Positions 58,808-64,000 of a stretch of 64,000 nucleotides of DNA are shown here, in pieces. The stretch lies in assembly GCA_964412235.1 (NCBI GenBank), contig CAYPNT010000004.1:11087-75086 (forward strand), read 5' to 3'. Source of the DNA: JAYZQT01 sp964412235. GTDB taxonomy: Bacteria; Pseudomonadota; Alphaproteobacteria; MPNO01; UBA830. The notes under the pieces were generated by a model. It had not been told where the DNA came from and made no database searches. It saw nothing but the letters and a program-made list of their open reading frames with translations. The translations under genes and the position numbers were made by a program. Within the stretch, counting starts at the first letter, position 1; each line of letters starts with the position of its first letter.

Positions 58808-59227
58808 GTGCGCGAATACATTTCCGAGATCACGGTTTCTTGGGCCCACTGCGACGCGGCTGGTATCGTTTTCTACCCCCATTTTTATACTTGGTTCGAT
58901 CAGTCTACCGAACGTTTTTTTTCAGCTAATGGTCTATCATACGGGGAACTAGCTCGCGACTTCGGGATTGATGGGATGCCCCTATTAGAAACCGGAGCCG
59001 CGTACAAAAGACCGTGTAAGCTTGGATCAACCTTGTCAATTAAGAGTTGGGTAGCCGATTGGGACCGCAAAACATTTCTCGTTAAACACAGAATCAGTCA
59101 CGCTTCGACGGATGAGGCGTTAGAAGGTTTTGAACGACGTGCGATGGTTGTAAATGATAGCAGCTCGAGCCGTGGTATGCGTGCAATAGAAATCCCCGAG
59201 GATATACGAAAACGGTTTTTGGATTAA
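58808..59227 (+). CDS. 4-hydroxybenzoyl-CoA thioesterase-family hotdog protein
   Basis: A 139-residue thioesterase related to the Pseudomonas-type 4HBT. The catalytic Asp lies in W-A-H-C-D-A-A-G-I-V-F-Y-P-H-F-Y. It hydrolyses aryl- or acyl-CoA thioesters. The start is GTG 58808. It is divergent from pirin and convergent with dcd, so it is probably alone. With the salicylyl-CoA-type hydroxylase at 60596, it may release an aromatic acid from CoA (inference). Confidence 0.85.
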   Translation: MREYISEITVSWAHCDAAGIVFYPHFYTWFDQSTERFFSANGLSYGELARDFGIDGMPLLETGAAYKRPCKLGSTLSIKSWVADWDRKTFLVKHRISHASTDEALEGFERRAMVVNDSSSSRGMRAIEIPEDIRKRFLD

Positions 59228-59293
59228 GTCGTGGTATTAGCATTTATGTAAGGTGGCTCCGCAGCAAAGACAGGCTTTTAAAATGTTCGCGAG

Positions 59294-60424
59294 CTACGCT
59301 TCAACTTTGAACTGTTTGGACAGTCTCAGACCCTGTCCCTGATAATTAGAACCAATGTCCGTTCCGTAAATTTTAGTGGGTTGTGCAGCCAGTCGCTCAT
59401 AACGCAGACGACCGATAATCTGTTCGTGCTCAAGAAGGAAGGGTACGTCATGTGAGCGCACTTCCAGAACGCCGCGGGAACCAACCTCGGCGTTTGTGTT
59501 GCTCCATCCAAAACCAGGATCGAAAAAACCAGCATAGTGCACCCTAAATTCGCCGACGAGGGTGTCATACGCCACCATTTCGGCAGCTAGACCTGGGGGT
59601 ACGGTTATAGCTTCGCGAGTAGCGAGAATGTAAAAGTCATCTGGGTTTAAGATGACACACCCTTTCCGCGCTAGGACCGGTTCCCAAAAGTCTTCAGGCT
59701 CATAAAAATTTGGACGATCAATATCAATAACACCCGTATGCTGGCGGGCACGCCACCCCACAATACCCTTAGAAGAAAGATCAAGCCTCAGGCTCAGGCT
59801 TTTATGTTCCCTTAATTCGACTGGGTCGACTGGCGTGTCAATCAGGCTAAATTTTTCTTGTAAATCCATTAGTTCATCGGGAGTAACTTCCGCACGACCA
59901 TTTCGTAACCGAAGTTGACTTAAGCGTGAACCAGTGCGAACAGCGATAGAAAACGTTTTGGGTGATACCTCCGCATATAGAGGACCACCATAACCGGCGC
60001 GAATGAGATCAAAACGGGTGCCGCTATTGGAAATTACTCGTGTGAAAATATCGAGCCGGCCCGTTGAGCTCTTTGGGTTGGCAAAGCCCGAGATGTGGTC
60101 TGGAAGGCGGAGTGACTCCAACAATTGAACGATATATACGCAGCCTTTTTCTAAAACCGCTCCATTTGTTATATCGATACGATGCATACCAAGATTAGTG
60201 ACTTTGTCTTCGACAGTCGTATCTATCCCCGGCAAAAAACTGGACTGCACGCGCCAGGCAACCTCTCCTAACCGTAGATCAAGACTAGCGGGTTGAATTA
60301 ACTCATCATTAATTGCTTCTGCAGAGTAAATACATCCATCTGAGATCATCTGACTTAGTGTCTGGGCTGGAAGAATGCCTACACCGGACGTTTCGGGGTT
60401 CGCTTTGATATCGAGAGAGGACAT
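59294..60424 (-). CDS. dcd: Two-domain 2'-deoxycytidine 5'-triphosphate deaminase
   Basis: Makes dUTP from dCTP, feeding thymidylate synthesis. The 376-residue protein is the double-length, alphaproteobacterial form, with two dUTPase-like halves: Q-P-A-S-L-D-L-R-L-G and A-N-P-K-S-S-T-G-R-L-D in the first, and E-M-V-A-Y-D-T-L-V-G-E-F-R and G-F-F-D-P-G-F-G in the second. It is longer than E. coli Dcd (193 residues). Housekeeping gene; divergent from the large fusion gene. Confidence 0.92.
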   Translation of the reverse strand: MSSLDIKANPETSGVGILPAQTLSQMISDGCIYSAEAINDELIQPASLDLRLGEVAWRVQSSFLPGIDTTVEDKVTNLGMHRIDITNGAVLEKGCVYIVQLLESLRLPDHISGFANPKSSTGRLDIFTRVISNSGTRFDLIRAGYGGPLYAEVSPKTFSIAVRTGSRLSQLRLRNGRAEVTPDELMDLQEKFSLIDTPVDPVELREHKSLSLRLDLSSKGIVGWRARQHTGVIDIDRPNFYEPEDFWEPVLARKGCVILNPDDFYILATREAITVPPGLAAEMVAYDTLVGEFRVHYAGFFDPGFGWSNTNAEVGSRGVLEVRSHDVPFLLEHEQIIGRLRYERLAAQPTKIYGTDIGSNYQGQGLRLSKQFKVEA

Positions 60425-60552
60425 GAAGGTACCATATTACGCGAGGGTGATTAACTAAAGTCACGTATTTGATTTCTGTAGCTAATAACGACTGAAGTGG
60501 TTGGCTAAAACAAAACATGTATGTTATCTCTTCAAGTGTATTATTTTAAACT

Positions 60553-60578
60553 TAAACTAATTTTACATCTTTAGTTTA
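60553..60578. promoter_or_regulatory. Inverted repeat upstream of the monooxygenase-OYE gene
   Basis: TAAACTAA (60553-60560) and TTAGTTTA (60571-60578) are perfect complements separated by 10 bases, 17 bases before the GTG start. It could be an operator; no T run follows on either strand that would make it a terminator. Confidence 0.45.
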
Positions 60579-60595
60579 GAGTCCGGAGATTAACT

Positions 60596-63013
60596 GTGAA
60601 GATTGAGATCATCGGTGGAGGTCCGGCTGGCCTTTATTTTTCCTTATTGATGAAGAAAGCGGATCCAACGCACCAGATCAAGATCTACGAGCAGAACCAG
60701 CCGGATGATACTTTTGGTTTTGGGGTCGTGTTCTCAGCTGAGACGTTGAGCCATTTTCGCGACTATGATGCGGTCTCTTACGATCGCATACGCGAAACTT
60801 TCGCGTATTGGGATGATATTGTTACCTATTATAAGGGAGAGAAAGTAGTTTCCCGCGGGCATGGTTTTTGCGGGATGTCGCGTAAGGATTTACTACTGAT
60901 ACTTCAACGTTGTTGCCACGAGGCCGGCGTGGAGATGGTGTTTCAACACGAAATACGCTCACTCGATGATATCGATAGGAATGCCGATTTAGTGCTTGGG
61001 GCAAACGGTATTAATTCGTGGATTCGGGATAACCTGTCGGATCATTTTAAGCCGAGGTTTGACTGGCGACCAAACAAATTTGTGTGGCTCGGATCAACTC
61101 GACCGCTGGACGCATTTAGTTTTGATTTTCGCGAGGATGACGCCGGAATATGGAACCTACATGCATATCAGTACAACCAGGAAATGAGTACCTGGATTGT
61201 TGAAACGACCGAAGAAACATGGAAAAAGGCCGGGTTAGAAGAAGCCACAGAGGACGCGACTGTTAACTATGTGACGGGTCTTTATGAAGATCTTCTCGAT
61301 GGCCATCCGGTTATTACAAACCGTTCTATTTGGCGAAATTTTCCAATGATCCGGTGTGAGACATGGGTAAAAGATAATTTGGTGCTGGTTGGAGATTGTG
61401 CTCATACTGCGCATTTTTCTATAGGTTCCGGTACCAAACTTGCAATGGAAGATGCGATCGCGCTGTTTGAAAGTTGCCAGGCGGAGAGTAATCCAATAGA
61501 TGCCCTTCAAATTTATGATAAAAACCGTCGCGACGAAGTGGAGCGGCTCCAACATGCCGCGGATGTGTCGTTGTCCTGGTTTGAGCACGTCGACAGATAT
61601 TGGGATATGGACCCCGTTCAGTTTACCTTCAGTTTAATGTCCCGATCCAAAGCGATCACGTACGATAATTTGCGGCTTCGGGATACCGAATTTGTTGATG
61701 CCGTCGATCACAACTTTACAAAGACAGTTGCTGAGCGGTATGGCCTCCCGGATGCAGCTAAAAAGCCGGTTCCACCAATGTTTGCGCCACTACGTTTGCG
61801 CGATATTTGGATTCCTAATCGCGTTGTCGTCTCGCCTATGTGTCAATATTGTGCGACTGAGGGCAATATCGACGACTGGCATTTTTCCCATTACACAGGA
61901 AGGGCAATGGGTGGAGCAGGGCTGGTTTATACCGAAATGACGTGTATTTCACCCGAAGCGCGGATTACCAACGGTTGTGCAGGAATATGGAATGACAAAC
62001 AAGCCGAAGATTGGGAGCGCATTGTACGATTTGCTCATGACCGAACCGAGGCAAAGATGGCCATTCAGATCGGACATGCAGGTCGCAAGGGAGCGACGAA
62101 ACTGGCTTGGGAGGGAATAGACCAGCCTCTAGAAGAAGGGGCTTGGCCGTTGCTCGCAGCTTCGCCCATACCCTATTTTGCCCATTCCCAGGTCCCCAAA
62201 GAGATGGGGCGCGAAGACATGGATCAAATGAAAGTAGATTTCGTTGCCGCAATAGAACGAGCAGCACGAGCTGGTTTCGATATGGCTGAATTACATTGTG
62301 CCCACGGCTATGTACTGGCGACTTTTTTGTCACCGTTTACAAACCGCCGAACGGATGAATACGGTGGTTCGATAGAAAACCGTTTGCGGTATCCCCTAGA
62401 AGTATTTGACGCATGTCGTGCTGCGTGGCCGGATGACCGACCGATGTCGGTACGGGTGTCTGCCACAGATTGGGTTGAAGGGGGGACGACTAGTGATGAT
62501 GCAGTTTTATTTGCACAGTCCTTTAAAGATCACGGCTGTGATTTAATAAACGTATCAACGGGTCAAACAGATCCTTCGGAGCAGCCAATATACGGTCGGA
62601 TGTTTCAAGCTCCATTTTCGGAAAAGATACGTCTGGAAGTAGACATTCCTACGATTGTTGCAGGAAATATTTTTGACTGGGATCAAGTTAACACAATCAT
62701 CGCTGCGGGACGATCAGACATGGTCGCGTTAGCGAGAACACATCTTTACAATCCGTATTTTACGCAACAAGCGGCTGCTCATTATGGTGTTGACGATGTG
62801 GTCTGGCCAGACCAATACATGTCGGCGAAGTTCGCTGCCTTTCGGCAATATGAGCGAGAGCGTCAACAGACGACCGAGTTGCGGGAACAAGCCAAGGCCA
62901 GTTCGGATGACCGCCGAAGCACCGGTTCTCTGCTGAATAAAAGTTCCGAATGGGAAATGAAAGGAGCTGCGGTTGGTGCTGCGGCAGGTTCAAGCGACGA
63001 GGCAGCGCAATAA
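60596..63013 (+). CDS. FAD monooxygenase fused to OYE reductase (salicylyl-CoA 5-hydroxylase / 2-aminobenzoyl-CoA monooxygenase-reductase type)
   Basis: An 805-residue bifunctional protein. Residues 1 to about 385 form a class A flavin monooxygenase: G-G-G-P-A-G-L-Y-F-S, an A-N-G-I-N-S segment, and V-G-D-C-A-H-T-A-H-F-S-I-G-S-G-T at about residues 263-280, as in salicylyl-CoA hydroxylases. From about residue 395 comes an OYE-type FMN barrel (S-P-M-C-Q-Y, Q-I-G-H-A-G-R-K, R-T-D-E-Y-G-G-S). The Azoarcus 2-aminobenzoyl-CoA enzyme has the same order and hydroxylates then reduces the ring. The last ~60 residues are low-complexity. GTG 60596 has CCGGAG upstream. Confidence 0.87.
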   Translation: MKIEIIGGGPAGLYFSLLMKKADPTHQIKIYEQNQPDDTFGFGVVFSAETLSHFRDYDAVSYDRIRETFAYWDDIVTYYKGEKVVSRGHGFCGMSRKDLLLILQRCCHEAGVEMVFQHEIRSLDDIDRNADLVLGANGINSWIRDNLSDHFKPRFDWRPNKFVWLGSTRPLDAFSFDFREDDAGIWNLHAYQYNQEMSTWIVETTEETWKKAGLEEATEDATVNYVTGLYEDLLDGHPVITNRSIWRNFPMIRCETWVKDNLVLVGDCAHTAHFSIGSGTKLAMEDAIALFESCQAESNPIDALQIYDKNRRDEVERLQHAADVSLSWFEHVDRYWDMDPVQFTFSLMSRSKAITYDNLRLRDTEFVDAVDHNFTKTVAERYGLPDAAKKPVPPMFAPLRLRDIWIPNRVVVSPMCQYCATEGNIDDWHFSHYTGRAMGGAGLVYTEMTCISPEARITNGCAGIWNDKQAEDWERIVRFAHDRTEAKMAIQIGHAGRKGATKLAWEGIDQPLEEGAWPLLAASPIPYFAHSQVPKEMGREDMDQMKVDFVAAIERAARAGFDMAELHCAHGYVLATFLSPFTNRRTDEYGGSIENRLRYPLEVFDACRAAWPDDRPMSVRVSATDWVEGGTTSDDAVLFAQSFKDHGCDLINVSTGQTDPSEQPIYGRMFQAPFSEKIRLEVDIPTIVAGNIFDWDQVNTIIAAGRSDMVALARTHLYNPYFTQQAAAHYGVDDVVWPDQYMSAKFAAFRQYERERQQTTELREQAKASSDDRRSTGSLLNKSSEWEMKGAAVGAAAGSSDEAAQ

Positions 63014-63151
63014 AATCCTAAGAGAAATTGTTGGCTCAACGTGTTCTTGTTACCGAAGGCGCTTTTATTAGCAAGAGCCGCGACTTATTCAGTGACCTCG
63101 TTGTCTGATTTAGCAGTTGGCGTTTAATTAAGCCAAGATTGGGGGCCGAAT

Positions 63152-63853
63152 ATGGCTATTAAATTATATGATTTGTTGGGTGATCAAGACAGACGCTACA
63201 GTCAATATTGTTGGCGTACCAAACTGGCATTAAAACACAAGTGCCTTGATTTTGAGGTTATCCCGGTGATTTTGACCGACAAAGAACCCATTGCCTTTGC
63301 TAATGCAGAGAGTGTTCCCGTCTTAGTCGACGGAGATGTCGTAAAGACAGATTCCTGGGATATTGCTGTATACCTGGATGATAATTATGACGATGCTCCT
63401 TCACTTTTTGGCGGTAGCATTGGTCTGGGTATCGCAAGGGTCATTAATTCGTGGTCTGATCGAGCGGTAAATATTGCGTTAGGGCCGCTAATAGCGAGAG
63501 ATATTTTGGATGCAACCCACGCCGATGATCGGGCATATCTTCGCAAGTCTCTTGAGGGATTGTACAAAAGACCGCTTGAAGAAGTACAACAAGGTCGGGC
63601 GGAGCGCTTAGGGAATTTCTATCGTGTTCTGGACCCTATTAGGACAACCTTTCGTAAGGGCCAAAAATTTATAGGGGGAGATCAACCGGCATACGCCGAT
63701 TATGTTGTGTTCTCTCAGTTTCAGTGGGCAAGAGTGGTTAGTCCCTTTCAGCTGTTGGAGGCAGAAGACCCAGTGTTTTTTTGGCGCGAGAGGATGCTTG
63801 ACCTTTACGAGGGGTACGCAAGGGCCACAGTTAGTCATGAACTTTCCGGATGA
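63152..63853 (+). CDS. Glutathione S-transferase, LigE/beta-etherase-like
   Basis: A 233-residue GST. The thioredoxin-like part is L-Y-D-L-L-G-D-Q-D-R-R-Y-S-Q-Y-C-W-R-T-K-L-A-L-K, then V-P-V-L-V-D-G-D and D-S-W-D-I-A-V-Y-L-D-D-N-Y; the C-terminal helical part ends G-G-D-Q-P-A-Y-A-D-Y-V-V. The pattern resembles LigE-type beta-etherases, which cleave lignin ether bonds with glutathione, but many LigE-like GSTs have other jobs such as isomerising maleylacetoacetate-type compounds. ATG 63152 has GGGGG upstream. No ligase or lignin gene is next to it. Confidence 0.82.
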   Translation: MAIKLYDLLGDQDRRYSQYCWRTKLALKHKCLDFEVIPVILTDKEPIAFANAESVPVLVDGDVVKTDSWDIAVYLDDNYDDAPSLFGGSIGLGIARVINSWSDRAVNIALGPLIARDILDATHADDRAYLRKSLEGLYKRPLEEVQQGRAERLGNFYRVLDPIRTTFRKGQKFIGGDQPAYADYVVFSQFQWARVVSPFQLLEAEDPVFFWRERMLDLYEGYARATVSHELSG

Positions 63854-64000
63854 ACAAAGATCTGTTCACTGCGCAGGGGATTTTTTGGTCAGAAATTGAA
63901 ACTTCATTAAACCATTATTTATTTGAAGAAAGCTCGATCGGAATTAGTGCGTATACCGTCACCATAATGAAACGATCGGGTTTTTTTATTGGTTTTTGTT

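Noticed and set aside
1..64000. CRISPR array, prophage, insertion sequence or genomic-island boundary
   Set aside because: No regularly spaced repeats, transposase, integrase, recombinase or tRNA-flanked junction was found, although the catabolic region may differ in composition from the first 24 kb. A sliding GC and codon-use plot would be needed to claim transfer.

Overview
The window looks like a chromosomal piece of an alphaproteobacterium, probably from a draft or metagenome assembly (there is a run of 10 Ns at 51293-51302). Alphaproteobacterial markers are a GcrA-type cysteine motif protein (1189-1398), a DUF2794 protein (4235-4582), a two-domain dCTP deaminase (59294-60424), and a dnaB-alr-mlaE-mlaF-radA-cvpA-purF gene order. 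Base composition looks intermediate to AT-rich. A free-living, possibly marine, heterotroph is my inference. No rRNA, tRNA, CRISPR array, transposase, integrase or phage gene was found.

Region 1 (1-24.2 kb) is mostly housekeeping. It holds a 5'-truncated Asp/Glu-racemase-superfamily gene, a short GcrA-like protein, type 2 IPP isomerase (fni), a Nudix hydrolase, a class II aldolase, DUF2794, a YfgM-like protein with BamB and the GTPase Der on the plus strand, and then a tight eight-gene minus-strand block from dnaB to an SDR. Cyclopropane-fatty-acid synthase, a TauE/SafE permease, an Ala-rich Lpp-like lipoprotein convergent with an L,D-transpeptidase, a PaaI-type thioesterase, UbiX, a hydratase and a transglutaminase-like protein follow.

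Region 2 (24.3-47.2 kb) is a dense catabolic region. It has two tandem flavin hydroxylases of acyl-CoA-dehydrogenase fold, an amidase, a cupin, DUF2848, and an overlapping MFS-MFS-Nudix-UbiD-quinone oxidoreductase-MFS operon. Next come a stand-alone old yellow enzyme (OYE), EthD, NIPSNAP, a VanA-like Rieske oxygenase, a second UbiD, a carboxymuconolactone-decarboxylase-like protein, a Bcr/CflA exporter, a phytanoyl-CoA dioxygenase-like protein, and a MarR regulator with a large palindrome in front of an HpaB-type hydroxylase.

Region 3 (47.2-64 kb) continues with MaoC, an alpha/beta hydrolase, SDR, DUF35 plus thiolase, a three-subunit molybdenum hydroxylase, a two-subunit Rieske dioxygenase of the NagG/AndAc type, a three-domain Nfu protein, pirin, a 4HBT thioesterase, dCTP deaminase, an 805-residue FAD monooxygenase-OYE fusion of the salicylyl-CoA/2-aminobenzoyl-CoA hydroxylase type, and a LigE-like glutathione transferase.

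Taken together, regions 2 and 3 encode at least six oxygenases or hydroxylases, two prenyl-FMN decarboxylases (whose cofactor enzyme UbiX lies at 22 kb), CoA-thioester enzymes and several exporters or importers. This fits oxidative breakdown of aromatic or heteroaromatic carboxylates, possibly ortho-substituted benzoates. The substrates cannot be read from the sequence, and no ring-cleavage dioxygenase or Rieske reductase is present in the window.
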